Below are positions 26,176 to 35,593 of a DNA stretch of 37,662 nt, piece after piece; positions within the stretch are counted from its first letter, which is position 1; every line of letters starts with the position of its first letter. The translations under genes and the position numbers were made by a program. The notes beneath the pieces were generated by a model that searched no databases, was not told where the DNA came from, and saw only the letters and a list, made by a program, of their open reading frames with translations. Source of the stretch: Serratia symbiotica (GTDB lineage Bacteria > Pseudomonadota > Gammaproteobacteria > Enterobacterales > Enterobacteriaceae). Location of the stretch: positions 1 through 37,662 of the forward strand of contig JAAKDF010000015.1 in the NCBI GenBank assembly GCA_011754105.1. Reading direction: 5' to 3'.

Positions 26176-27167
26176 GGCGTTGTTAAATAAATAGAACATT
26201 TTTGCCTGCACGAGGATTAGGTCACTTTCCTGCTGTCAAAATAGCGACATGGCGTGGTCTAGCAAAAGTTTAAGATCACCAACTGCAATGCTTACAACAA
26301 CGCCCTTATCACTCGGTGTTTACTCACTTTCAGACTGGATAAAACGGCACTTCACGCCTGGTACTGCGAGGAAAAACCTTCTCTTCGTAGTCGCCCACAA
26401 CATTATTCGAATATTGATGCAGAAACGAATTTTCGGCCTAACATTTCTCGCCCTACATGGCTTCGTCAACTCCATTTTCACACTGATGAAAATGCCGTTG
26501 AAATGCCCGGACTACACCTGCATCAGTAAGCGAGTGTAGTCCGGGCATTTCCCGTTTAAAAAACCAACGCCAGGTAAAATTGCGCACCTCGTTATAAAAC
26601 ATGGTCAGGGAAAACGACGGATCTGGCGAAAACTGCATTTAGCCGTAGATACAGAAACATATGAGGTCATCTGTATTGACTTTTCCTTGAGTAATGTCAC
26701 CGATACGTAAGCCTTCCTAGGTCTCATCCGCCAGACTTACCTTAAAATCAAAGTCTCCTCGACAGATGGGGCTTACGATAGGCGAGTGAGTCATGATGAG
26801 TTAAGACGCAAGAAGATCAGGGCGTTAATATTGCCCAGAAGAGGAGCCTGTTATTGGTCATCAGACTATACAGACCGAAATCCAGCGGTGGCGAACCAGC
26901 GCCTTACCGGAGACAATACACGGTGGGAAAGGATGACAGGCTAACACCGACGTTCGATAGTCGAAATAGCATTGTACAGAGTAAAAAAGCTATTTGGTAG
27001 TCACCTGTCGCTGCGAGATTATGATGAGCAAGTTGCAGATACTATGGCCATGATCTCTGCATTAAACAAGATGACACTCGCTGGTATGCTAGAAACTGTA
27101 CGCGTTGCCTGAAAGATAACCATTCAGGGAACTCTTTTATTCCAAATTCGATTTATTCAACAAAGCC
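26176..27167 (+). mobile_element. IS903-type (IS5 family) element, inactive, with palindrome-converted segment
   Basis: Terminal repeats GGCGTTGTTAAATAAAT (from 26176) and GATTTATTCAACAAAGCC (to 27167) bound a 992-bp copy reading rightward. The transposase relic starts MQKRIFGLTFLALHGFVNS and stops with TAG at 26537-26539. That stop was created by an inverted-repeat conversion (26500-26551). The downstream part reads IAHLVIKHGQGKRRIWRKLH, so the Asp-bearing segment is missing here too. It splits ERIC/MITE-like copy C. Confidence 0.9.
26500..26551. repeat. Perfect 18-bp-arm inverted repeat within IS copy
   Basis: Arms 26500-26517 and 26534-26551, 16-nt spacer. The other IS copies in the window read AGTCCGTCAATG-like sequence where this copy has the reverse complement of its own left arm, so the right arm is derived. 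The left arm (TGCCCGGACTACAC) is the native one. Confidence 0.95.
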
Positions 27168-27194
27168 CCTAGCCAGCAAATAAACGCGGATGCG

Positions 27195-29132
27195 AATAGA
27201 ACAGGTTACACATCCATCGCCTTCACCACGACTTGGCAGCCCGGATGAATAACGATTGTGCGCTGGACAGCGTTGGCTGCTTCTGCTAAGCCTGAGGCCG
27301 GTGCATGGCAAGTTGAACCCAGGTGGGTTTGACAGCTAACGTTGGCCGACGGTTCAACGTTGGCCACTGACTGGTTAAGTCAAATATGCCAGCCTGCTTG
27401 ACGGCAAATCATTATCATCCATGTTGTTCTCAACAAGGATGATAATGCTCTATAAAGGTGAACGAGGCTTGCTATAAACCACGTTGGCACTTTGATGCTA
27501 AAAACGGGCATTTCCGTATTTGATGGCCATTTCAGGCTTGCATGTGACTATATGGCGGCTATCCTAATTTGGGCGGCATTGTGGGTGCGGGCGGCTTAGT
27601 GGCTATTGCCTGCCCACCTCATTGGCTACCGTTTTCCTTTTATAGCCAGTTGGCTTAGTACGCTAGTCTATGTCGTGTATGTTTGGCTGTCTTAGTGCAC
27701 AGCCTCCAGCGATACGCACCGCACTGGCATTAGCACTGTGGATGCTGCTGTGTCTACGTGGTGTTCACTGCATTTTTTAGCAGGTGGTGTGGTTATGGTG
27801 CCGTAGGGTTAATTCTACTTTGCAATCCGCTGGCGGTATACTGTCGGACAGTTTCTGGCTATCGGTATTGGCGATCACTTGCCTGATTTTCTGGTTCGAA
27901 TAAGTTCCGCTAAGCGCGCGTTTCTGCTCCGCTTAGTATTTGGTACCAGTGCGTTGGCTACATATCCAGTTTGGCATCACGTTATTGCTGGTGCCGATAC
28001 AAGCGACTTTTTTCTTAGCCTAAAGTTAACCACAGCCTGTTGGCTGTGCCAGTGTTTTCAATAGTAACGGTACCGTTGATGCAACTGGCGGTGATCTGCG
28101 GTGCTTTGCCAGCATTGGGCAAGTGTGGGCTATGAGGGCTGACCGATCTGACACTGCTGTGGGTCTTTACCCTACTACAATATATGCAGCAAATCCGTAT
28201 CGATCTGGGCGCTGCCTCACTTGTTAGCTAGTGCTGCGGGTTGGTTACTAGTGATTTGCTGGCGCTTTCACTGGTGGTGGCGTTATACGTTGGGATGGCT
28301 CACGGTAGCGATCTGTTGCGTGCTGTGACGCGAAAAAGAACCCGCATACCGTTGGCGGGTGGATATGCTGGACGTAAGCCATGGTCTAGCGGTCGTGATC
28401 AAGAAAAATGGCAAAGGGGTACTTGTTTGATACTGGTAATCGCTGGATAGCAGCAGGTAGTGCTGCCGAACACCATATTTTGCCTATGCTAAATTGACGG
28501 GGTATCGAACTGGAATACATTATCATCAGCTATGATTATTTTGATCATATTGGTGGGCTGGAAGATGTGCAGTAGATATTTTCAGAAGCGAGAGTACGCA
28601 GCCGGATAGATCACGCAGGCCATTTACCTTGTGTAGCCGGAGAAAGCTGGCAGTGGCAATCGTTGCAATTTGAGATATTGTGGCCCCCGAAATCGCTGAA
28701 AAGACCTGTCAATGATGACTCCTGTGTGATCCCAGCGTGGATGGCGGATAATTTAGATTATTACTGACTGGTAACTTGGGAAAGAAAGCGAAGGCACAGT
28801 TGCTCAGGTTACAGCGCGATAAGCTAGCCGTATTACCCTACTGCAAGTTCCGCACCACGGCAGTAAAACCTCTTCAGCGCTGCATTTTTTATGTGCAGTT
28901 GCACCTGAAACAGCGTTGGCTTTGGCATCTCGTTACCACAAATGGCGATTACCTACGGTGAAGGTTTGTCGCCAGATATCTGGTAAATGCCATCATATGG
29001 CGCGATACTTCCTACTCAGGCCAGTTATCGGTGCTTTTTTTCGACAACGATTGGCAAATTAAAGGCTTTCGTGAACAATTAATACCCTGTTGGTATCACC
29101 AACGGTTTAGCGTAGAGGGTGGTAATGAGTAA
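27195..29132 (+). pseudogene. comEC: comEC (ycaI) pseudogene, DNA-uptake channel homologue
   Basis: Directly upstream of msbA, as ycaI is in E. coli. Relics in order: HGKLNPGGFDS near 27310, LMAISGLHV near 27525, hydrophobic helices up to about 28100, the metallo-beta-lactamase-like domain (VGHGLAVVIKKNGKGVLFDTG near 28400; GIELEYIIISYDYFDHIGGLE near 28530), WQWQSLQFEILWPP, VPHHGSKTSS near 28855 and the end WYHQRFSVEGGNE-stop at 29132. Many frameshifts and stops; the product cannot be made. A hairpin with 11-bp arms lies at 27410-27447. Confidence 0.9.
27410..27447. repeat. 11-bp-arm inverted repeat in comEC pseudogene
   Basis: CATTATCATCC (27410-27420) and GGATGATAATG (27437-27447) flank a 16-nt centre that itself contains TTGTT-CTC-AACAA. 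I cannot tell from memory which arm is native. Confidence 0.75.
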
Positions 29133-29167
29133 AATAAGCCGATATTTCTTTCGATGCTGGTATTGGC

Positions 29168-30919
29168 ATGATGAATGATAATGATCTCTCCACCTGGCAG
29201 ACTTTCCGTCGCCTATGGCCGATGATCACGCCTTTTAAGGCCGGCTTAATTGTGGCTGGTGTAGCATTGATTGTTAACGCGGGAAGCGACGCCTTTATGC
29301 TGTCTTTGCTTAAACCTTTATTGGACGACGGTTTTGGAAAAACCAAGAATAGTATCCTACATTGGATGCCAATGGCCATTATTGGTTTGATGGTAGTGCG
29401 CGGTACAACCAGCTTTATTTCCAGCTATTGTATTTCCTGGGTTTCCGGCATGGTGGTGATGCATATGCGCCGCCGTCTATTTGGCCACATGATGAGAATG
29501 CCAGTTTCTTTCTTTGATCAACAGTCCACTGGCACGTTATTGTCACGTATTACCTACGATTCAGAGCAGGTAGCATCATCTGCTTCCAGCGCGCTAGTGA
29601 CTATGGTGCGTGAAAGCTCATCGATTATCGCACTGTTCTGTATGATGTTTTATTACAGCTGGCAGCTTTCGGTGATCATGATAGTATTGTCACCTATCGT
29701 ATCAATTACGATCTGCATCGTATCTAAGCGGTTCCGTAATATCAGTAAAAACATGCAAAATACTATGGGGCAAGTGACCACTAGTGCCGAGCAAATGCTG
29801 AAGGGGCATAAAGAGGTATTGATTTTTGGCGGGCAACAGGTCGAAACCGATCGCTTCAACTCGGTTAGCAATCGCATGCGCCAACAAGGTATGAAGTTGG
29901 TATCCGCTTCCTCCATCTCCGATCCTATCATCCAACTGATCGCCTCTTTAGCCTTGGCCTTTGTACTGTATGCCGCCAGCTTCCCAAGTGTGATGGAAAC
30001 ACTTACCGCCGGTACTATTACCGTGGTATTCTCTTCCATGATCGCCTTGATGCGTCCGCTGAAATCGCTAACTAACGTCAACACCCAGTTACAGCGCGGT
30101 ATGTCGGCCTGTCATACCTTATTCTCAATTTTGGATATGGAGCAGGAGAAAGATACCGGTACTTGTCAAGTAGCGCGTGCGAAAGGCGATATCGAATTCC
30201 GTAACGTGACCTTCTATTACCCAGGTAGAGAAATTCCGGCGCTGCGTAATATCAACCTGAGCATTTCGGAAGGTAAAACTGTGGCATTGGTAGGACGATC
30301 TGGTTCAGGCAAGTCAACAATTGCCAACTTATTGACCCGTTTTTACGATATTCAGGAAGGTGAGATCCTGATGCATGGGCATGACCTGCGTGAATATACG
30401 TTGGCTTCTCTACGGGATCAGGTAGCTCTGGTTTCGCAAAACGTTCATCTTTTCAACGACACCATCGCTAATAATATTGCTTACGCACATGAAGCACGCT
30501 ATAGCCGCAAAGAAATCGAGAAAGCGGCGCATATGGCCTATGCGATGGACTTTATCGATAAGATGGAGAATGGGTTGGATACAGTAATCGGTGAGAATGG
30601 CGTAATGCTGTCCGGTGGTCAACGCCAACGAATCGCCATCTCGCGTGCATTGCTGCGTGATTGCCCGATCTTGATCCTGGACGAGGCAACTTCCGCACTA
30701 GATACAGAGTCTGAGCGCGCTATTCAGGCGGCATTGGACGAATTGCAGAAAGATCGCACTTCGTTGGTGATCGCCCACCGTTTGTCAACGATTGAAAAGG
30801 CGGATGAAATTCTGGTTATAGAGGAAGGTCGCATTGTTGAACGTGGTGAACATATTGCATTACTCGAAGAGCAAGGTATCTATGCGCAATTGTATCGTTT
30901 GCAATTTGGTCAAGAATGA
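29168..30919 (+). CDS. msbA: Lipid A flippase MsbA (ABC transporter)
   Basis: MsbA is a homodimeric ABC exporter that flips core-lipid A across the inner membrane and is essential in E. coli. The 583 residues align with E. coli MsbA (582) from [17 protein letters not shown] to the C-terminal LQFGQE. An N-terminal six-helix domain (to about 330) is followed by a full nucleotide-binding domain: Walker [10 protein letters not shown] near 376, Q-loop [12 protein letters not shown], signature LSGGQRQR near 481, Walker [13 protein letters not shown], and the switch His in VIAHRLS. It overlaps lpxK by 4 nt (ATGA) and follows the dead comEC by 35 nt. Confidence 0.97.
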   Translation: MMNDNDLSTWQTFRRLWPMITPFKAGLIVAGVALIVNAGSDAFMLSLLKPLLDDGFGKTKNSILHWMPMAIIGLMVVRGTTSFISSYCISWVSGMVVMHMRRRLFGHMMRMPVSFFDQQSTGTLLSRITYDSEQVASSASSALVTMVRESSSIIALFCMMFYYSWQLSVIMIVLSPIVSITICIVSKRFRNISKNMQNTMGQVTTSAEQMLKGHKEVLIFGGQQVETDRFNSVSNRMRQQGMKLVSASSISDPIIQLIASLALAFVLYAASFPSVMETLTAGTITVVFSSMIALMRPLKSLTNVNTQLQRGMSACHTLFSILDMEQEKDTGTCQVARAKGDIEFRNVTFYYPGREIPALRNINLSISEGKTVALVGRSGSGKSTIANLLTRFYDIQEGEILMHGHDLREYTLASLRDQVALVSQNVHLFNDTIANNIAYAHEARYSRKEIEKAAHMAYAMDFIDKMENGLDTVIGENGVMLSGGQRQRIAISRALLRDCPILILDEATSALDTESERAIQAALDELQKDRTSLVIAHRLSTIEKADEILVIEEGRIVERGEHIALLEEQGIYAQLYRLQFGQE

Positions 30920-31896
30920 TTAACCGTGTCTGGTCAGGTAGCTCTCTGCTTTATCTTATACTGCTGCCGTTGTCTTGGTTGTATGGCCTATTCAGTACGC
31001 TGATCCGCCTTAGTTATCGTTGCGGCCTGCGTAAAAGCTGGCGCGCACCGGTTCCGGTGGTGATAGTGGGCAACCTAACCGCTGGTGGTAATGGCAAAAC
31101 GCCGATAGTGATTTGGTTAGTGGAGCAATTGAAGCAACGAGGTTACCGGGTTGGTGTAGTATCACGCGGTTACGGCGGCAAATCTGCAGTTTATCCGTTG
31201 GTTCTTAGTCAGAACACCTCCCCCTGTGAGGCGGGTGATGAACCTGTGCTTATTTATCAGCGTACCGGCGCACCGGTAGCTATTGCACCTAAAAGATCTG
31301 ATGCGATTCAGGCATTACTACAGCAGCATCAGCTTGATGTAGTTATCACTGACGATGGCTTACAGCATTATGCGTTGCAGCGTGACTTCGAACTGGTCGT
31401 GATCGATGGCGTGCGTCGCTTTGGTAACGGTTGGTGGCTACCGGCAGGGCCGATGCGTGAACGCGCAGCCCGCCTCAATAGCGTGGACGCATGCGTTGCC
31501 AACGGCGGCGTAGCGCATGTTGGGGAAATCGCTATGCGCCTGCGCGCGAGTGAGGCGGTAAATATGCTCAGTGGAGAGCGTTGTCCAGTGGCTGAATTAA
31601 CACATGTGGTGGCGGTGGCGGGTATCGGTCATCCACCGCGTTTTTTTGCCATGTTAGACAATCTAGGAACCGATGTAGAACAAGAAGTAGCATTTGCCGA
31701 TCATCAGAAGTACCAGTTGGAGTCACTTTTGGCGCTGACGCCAGTAGGGCAAACGCTGTTGATTACGGAAAAGGATGCGGTAAAATGCCATGCTTTTGCT
31801 CAGCCCAATTGGTGGTATCTGCCAGTTGATGCGGTATTGCCATCCGTCGAGGCGGAAAAACTGCTGAAAAAAATTGAAAACCTGCTGATTTTTTGA
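30916..31896 (+). CDS. lpxK: Tetraacyldisaccharide 4'-kinase (LpxK)
   Basis: LpxK phosphorylates the 4' position of the lipid A disaccharide to form lipid IVA, an essential step at the inner membrane. It has 326 residues against 328 in E. coli. An N-terminal membrane anchor (about 10-31) is followed by the P-loop [12 protein letters not shown] (52-63), then [40 protein letters not shown] and [13 protein letters not shown]. It is translationally coupled to msbA. In E. coli ycaQ, ycaR and kdsB follow, but here IS remnants do. Confidence 0.97.
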   Translation: MINRVWSGSSLLYLILLPLSWLYGLFSTLIRLSYRCGLRKSWRAPVPVVIVGNLTAGGNGKTPIVIWLVEQLKQRGYRVGVVSRGYGGKSAVYPLVLSQNTSPCEAGDEPVLIYQRTGAPVAIAPKRSDAIQALLQQHQLDVVITDDGLQHYALQRDFELVVIDGVRRFGNGWWLPAGPMRERAARLNSVDACVANGGVAHVGEIAMRLRASEAVNMLSGERCPVAELTHVVAVAGIGHPPRFFAMLDNLGTDVEQEVAFADHQKYQLESLLALTPVGQTLLITEKDAVKCHAFAQPNWWYLPVDAVLPSVEAEKLLKKIENLLIF

Positions 31897-31966
31897 CATC
31901 CTTGGTGATGCCTTTAATTGGCTGAATGTGCTGTATAAAACCGGGTTTTAAGTTCCTCATAGCCTG

Positions 31967-32220
31967 CGTTAATAGTTCATTTCCCCCATTGTACTTCTGC
32001 TCTGGTGCGCCGTGATAGTAAAAACCCTAAATGCCAGAAGCATTTCCCCAGCCCACCTACACATATCAAGCCAGGAAGCCCGGCGTTAAAGAGCCAATCG
32101 TTGATATGTCCTTCAACAGCGCTGGGGTTCGCGATACAGCAACGACTCTTAAAAATCGGTATCAACATGCTTCTTCACTCTTTAAAATAGTGGCTCGCAA
32201 AACTCTCTGCTTCTCACGTT
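31967..32220 (+). mobile_element. IS1-family transposase (InsA) remnant
   Basis: One frame reads FPQPTYTYQARKPGVKEPIV, then DMSFNSAGVRDTATTLK, and another ends KIGINM. This is the pattern of IS1-family InsA (zinc finger followed by the TYTY-PG-KEQIVDMAMNGAG-RDTAR helix region). Preceding codons (PHCTSALVRRDSKNP, KCQKHF) resemble its zinc-binding part. No terminal repeats or InsB were found. Confidence 0.65.
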
Positions 32221-32394
32221 CAATTACGTTGTATGAAAATGTCATCGTTTCCTTCATTGATAAACAAAGGTTTTACTAATTAGATGCATAACCTTTCTCC
32301 CAATTAATACTCGTTTGAAACCATCTGTAATAGTCAAACAACATCAGACACTGATTTAGGTACATTGTTGTAATCGACACTCATAATTGCGCGG

Positions 32395-32666
32395 TTTCGT
32401 GACTATCTGGTGACGATAAGAAAAGATCAGGCCCCTGAATTTACCTGCCGGGCACTAGACCGGTAGGATAATGAGCCTGGTTTAGAGTTGAGATTGAACT
32501 AGCCAATTAAAGCCGATACAGAACGGGTTTATCGGCGGGGAATATTCAATGAATGTCTTAAGGAACACAGCGAGTGCCGACCGCACTCAGCGCTGTATTA
32601 TTTGATGCCGTATAAATTTGCAACTGAGTGGCGAAACCGAGAAATAGTGAGTAAAAATTGACATTG
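32395..32666 (+). mobile_element. IS3-family transposase (OrfB) C-terminal remnant
   Basis: One frame, broken by two TAG codons, reads RKDQAPEFTCRALDR, then FNECLKEHSECRPHSALYYL and MPYKFATEWRNRE-stop. This is the end of an IS3-family integrase core (DNGPEF, then the F(N)xECL and RPHSALGYLTPxEFA block). The rest of the element is gone. Confidence 0.7.
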
Positions 32667-32927
32667 CTAACTAACTGAACGTTGCATCTAATCCTGGGAT
32701 TAGTCTGTAAATTTCACAGGTTTATTGGTAGGTTTTGTCTTCTTTACCTTTACTTCAGTGAGTGCCCTTGCATACATATCCCTGTGTTGTTACAAACCAA
32801 ATAGAACTTACCATACCAATAAGTAAGCATGTCAGTGGGTGGAATTTAGTAGACGAAGTAGAGTTGGTTAACTCATTAATTTTGTGTGATAAAGCTGGTT
32901 TTTGTAGACGTCGTTCGACAGCAACAT
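32667..32927. other. Gap before tRNA, no gene seen
   Basis: About 260 bp of AT-rich sequence; nothing recognisable. It may hold part of the IS3 element end, but no terminal repeat was found. Confidence 0.4.
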
Positions 32928-33001
32928 GGTGTCCCCGACTGGAATCGAACCAGTAACTAGCCCTTAGGAGGGGCTTGTTATATCCGTTTAACTACGAGGA
33001 C
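32928..33001 (-). tRNA. argW: tRNA-Arg, anticodon CCU
   Basis: Read on the minus strand, GTCCTCG pairs with CGGGGAC of the acceptor stem (one T-G pair), and the encoded 3' end is ACCA. The anticodon arm is CCC-TCCTAAG-GG with anticodon CCT, decoding AGG. The T arm ACTGG-TTCGATT-CCAGT is perfect. It closely matches E. coli argW, which lies in the same general region as mlaA/fadL on the E. coli map. Confidence 0.93.
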
Positions 33002-33256
33002 TCTATGGAATGGTAGCTTAAGCTACCGAGTAGTATACCTTTTCTTACCCTCAAAATAAGTACTTACCGGTGCGTTTGCTTTTTTACTCACCAAGTGCTC
33101 GTCTATTTATTCGCTAGGTTGGCTGTAAACTGAACACGTTTTTTCCCTAGGTATCAGGCGAATTGTCGTCTATTTATGCTTTGGATCATCCGTAGCGGGC
33201 TACATGCGACTTATGCTAGGGGATTCGCTATCCCAAAGAGACATGTATATCTTTAG
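33002..33256. other. Gap upstream of argW, contains a 16-bp palindrome
   Basis: No gene is seen. A perfect palindrome GGTAGCTTAAGCTACC lies at 33012-33027, just 5' of the tRNA. No role can be assigned. Confidence 0.4.
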
Positions 33257-33480
33257 ATGTGGCAAGTCAAAGGTTTGACTGGTGTTCGCGATGAACGATC
33301 CCTGTTTAGTAAGCTAAACTTTTCGGTCTCTCCTGGCGAAATTCATTTAGGTGGCAGGGTAAAACGGTGCAGTTAAGGCCAGTCTGCTGCGTATTTTGGC
33401 TGGTTTGGTGTGGGCAGGAGTTGCTGAGGGATGCAATACGCGATAAAAGATACCTCAACAGGGAAAAGCTACGATCAGGC
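33257..33480 (+). pseudogene. ccmA: ccmA remnant, haem exporter ATPase
   Basis: ATG at 33257 opens MWQVKGLTGVRDERSLFSKL, then NFSVSPGEIHLGG, matching the start of CcmA, the ATPase of the cytochrome c maturation system. The Walker A region is destroyed by a frameshift, and NAIRDKRYL appears in another frame near 33440. The rest of the protein is absent. No ccmB-H genes are nearby. Confidence 0.75.
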
Positions 33481-33487
33481 GCCGCAT

Positions 33488-33515
33488 TGCGCAAGCAAAA
33501 ACACATGCTTGCGCA
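33488..33515. repeat. 10-bp-arm inverted repeat with 8-nt loop after ccmA remnant
   Basis: TGCGCAAGCA (33488-33497) and TGCTTGCGCA (33506-33515) are perfect reverse complements around an 8-nt loop. There is no T run. The surrounding open frame (33367-33588) has no recognised homologue. Confidence 0.7.
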
Positions 33516-33656
33516 TAAACTGTTAAACTTGTTGTCAATAGACGCTACTGCTGGAGGCAGCTCAGCTGTTACAGAATCTTACCAGTAAAGAGTAGGGTAG
33601 CGTTTAAATAAACAAGCAGGCACCCTTAAAAAAGAACGTGTTTTATGGAGAAAAAT

Positions 33657-34418
33657 ATGAAATTTCGCCTGACTGGGCTGACTTTTGCAACGTTATTATT
33701 AGTGGGCTGCGCCAGTGCACTAGATAATGAATCACCGGGGCGACCTGATCCTCTTGAAGGGTTTAACCGTACAATGTTTGACTTTAACTATAACGTTTTG
33801 GACCCCTATGTACTGCGCCCGGTGGCGGTAGCTTGGCGTGACTATCTGCCAATGGTGGCGCGTGACGGACTGAGAAACTTCACCTCTAACCTAGAAGAGC
33901 CAGCCAGCATGGTTAATGCATTCCTAAAGGGGGACTCATACCATGGGATGATCCATTTTAACCGTTTCTTCCTGAATACCCTGTTGGGAATGGCGGGGCT
34001 GATCGACGTGGCTGGCATGGCCAACCCGACACTGGTGCGAGAAAAATCGAACCGTTTTGGAAGCACCTTGGGATATTATAATGTTGGTTATGGCCCATAC
34101 GTGATGCTCCCGGTCTACGGGAGTTTCACCTTGCGTGAAGATAGCGGCGACTGGGCGGATGCATTCTACCCGATGCTAAGTTACTTGACCTTGTGGATGT
34201 CGGCCTGCAAATGGGTGGTTGAAGGCATTGAAACTCGTGCCCAGTTGCTAGATTCTGATGGCCTGCTCCGCAACTCTTCCGACCCTTACATGATGGTGCG
34301 TGAAGCCTACTTCCAACGTCATGACTTTATCGCCAACGGCGGTTCGCTAAAGCTGGATGAAAACCCGAATGCCAAAGCGATCAAGGGGAATTTAGATGAA
34401 ATCGATTCGGCACAGTAA
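33657..34418 (+). CDS. mlaA: MlaA (VacJ) outer-membrane phospholipid-removal lipoprotein
   Basis: MlaA removes phospholipids from the outer leaflet of the outer membrane and passes them to MlaC. The ATG at 33657 (MKFRLTGLTFATLLLVGC) gives 253 residues (E. coli 251). A second ATG four codons upstream is less likely because GGAG lies between them as ribosome site. The lipobox LVGC has Cys18. The family core is collinear: DPLEGFNRTMFDFNYNVLDP, RPVAVAWRDYLP, FNRFFLNTLLGMAGLIDVAG, NRFGSTLGYYNVGYGPYV and QLLDSDGLLRNSSDPYMMVR. It is flanked by the ccmA remnant and a repeat element. Confidence 0.96.
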   Translation: MKFRLTGLTFATLLLVGCASALDNESPGRPDPLEGFNRTMFDFNYNVLDPYVLRPVAVAWRDYLPMVARDGLRNFTSNLEEPASMVNAFLKGDSYHGMIHFNRFFLNTLLGMAGLIDVAGMANPTLVREKSNRFGSTLGYYNVGYGPYVMLPVYGSFTLREDSGDWADAFYPMLSYLTLWMSACKWVVEGIETRAQLLDSDGLLRNSSDPYMMVREAYFQRHDFIANGGSLKLDENPNAKAIKGNLDEIDSAQ

Positions 34419-34448
34419 GCCCCACGATGAAAAACCGCTCGCAAGTTA

Positions 34449-34576
34449 ATAACCTATATCATTAGGTAATTTTATTTGCCACTTTGGCCCTGGGCAGTGC
34501 TCTAAATCCTCACGTACTCCATGTACGCTGTGGCTGTTAAGTGCTGTCAGTTTCTGAATGGATAAAGGCTATCCAG
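34449..34576 (+). repeat. ERIC/MITE-like repeat, copy D
   Basis: Starts TAACCTATATCATT, continues TTATTTGCC, CCCTGGGCAGTGCTC and CCTCACGTACTCCATGTACG (containing the CGTAC-GTACG hairpin), and ends near AAGGCTATCC. The order matches copy A; the terminal repeats are decayed. Confidence 0.65.
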
Positions 34577-34580
34577 TCGA

Positions 34581-34609
34581 GAAAAAAAAGAGTCTGAAGG
34601 CATTCAGAC
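34581..34609 (-). terminator. Orphan terminator-like hairpin, minus strand
   Basis: GTCTGAA (34592-34598) and TTCAGAC (34603-34609) form a perfect 7-bp stem with a 4-nt loop. On the minus strand it is followed by CTTTTTTTT. No intact gene runs into it, so its gene was probably lost. Confidence 0.55.
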
Positions 34610-34689
34610 CAGGCTGTGTCCCTTAATCACTTAAGCTATAGTAACTATCTGTTTACACAACATATAAAACTATAGTTTGCTACGATCTT

Positions 34690-35350
34690 CCCGATGAAGC
34701 ATTGACAATTATCCAGCCCTCACTGCTTGCTAAATCTATATCTCCACAAGCCTGGCTGACCATGGGTAGAACATCGTTAAATCATCAACGTAAGGTTCTA
34801 GATACTGTGTTCATGAGTGCCATAGCGAGATTTATTTGAGTAACATCAACCATCGTTTAAAACCGTTTATAACGGCTTTAAACGATGGTTGATGTATGGA
34901 GTTATTAACATTATTTTTAACAAGTTACTTTTATACCTTAATGCTCATGGCCTTATTGACTGGTTTTTCAAGACTCTGGATAGCAGTAATATCTGGGCTC
35001 TAAGATATGCTGTCGGGGCTTAAAAAAACCGATCTCACTGAAGATAACAGCCTAGGTCGCTCGCGCAGTAGTTATGGCACCAAAATACATATGGCAATAG
35101 ACGTAAGCGGTATCCTATTAAATATCATGCTGATTTTCGCACAGGCCCACGAACGTTAGTTCGTGTTACGCCATCTGGCGGGTATTGGCGTGTAGCGTGG
35201 GGAATGATCAGAATGAAACGTTATATACCGTGCGGTGTTGGCTGATAATGCTTATTTTGGGCATACACAGCGTAACGAGCTGAAACGCATAGGGATAAAT
35301 ACTGTTATTACCCAGGCAGCGCCCCGGCGCTTATACAAGCGAAACAGATA
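34690..35350 (+). mobile_element. IS5-family transposase remnant of a second type (IS427-like)
   Basis: Pieces in order: LPDEALTIIQPSL near 34690, MGRTSLNHQRKVLDTVF near 34765, TVYNGFKRWLMYGV near 34865, LNAHGLIDWFFKTLDSSNIW near 34940 (with the first DDE Asp), LGRSRSSYGTKIHMAIDVSG near 35055, and LADNAYFGHTQRNELKRIG near 35245 (second Asp). This is the layout of IS427-group IS5-family transposases and is distinct from the IS903-type copies. Several frameshifts; one arm of a 19-bp palindrome (34843-34895) replaces part of the gene. Confidence 0.8.
34843..34895. repeat. 19-bp-arm palindrome in IS5-type remnant
   Basis: Arms 34843-34861 and 34877-34895 are perfect; the 15-nt centre contains CCGTT-TAT-AACGG, extending the stem after one mismatch. 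The right arm encodes the native FKRWLMY; the left arm stands where the WRDLP-type sequence of the family is expected. Confidence 0.9.
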
Positions 35351-35439
35351 GTGATCGGTTATTTAAGTCAGGTCAATAATACCGAGAGTGGCGATAGCAG
35401 CTGCAGTCCCCCAGTTATCCTGCTTAGAGCCGTTCATAC

Positions 35440-35463
35440 AGGTATTGGTGCTCACCAATACCT
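35440..35463. repeat. 10-bp-arm hairpin downstream of fabB
   Basis: AGGTATTGGT and ACCAATACCT flank GCTC. It lies 130 nt past the fabB stop, without a T run on either strand. Role unknown; nothing else is visible in 35351-35593. Confidence 0.6.
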
Positions 35464-35593
35464 AGCCCAGCACGACTGGGAGTAACCTAACCGAAATTAA
35501 CTTTTTATTCTTATTAACTTAATATTTGATCACCTTGAAACACTGTGCCTGTAACTATTTACTGCTACTAAGCTATGCGGTACACCACCATGA

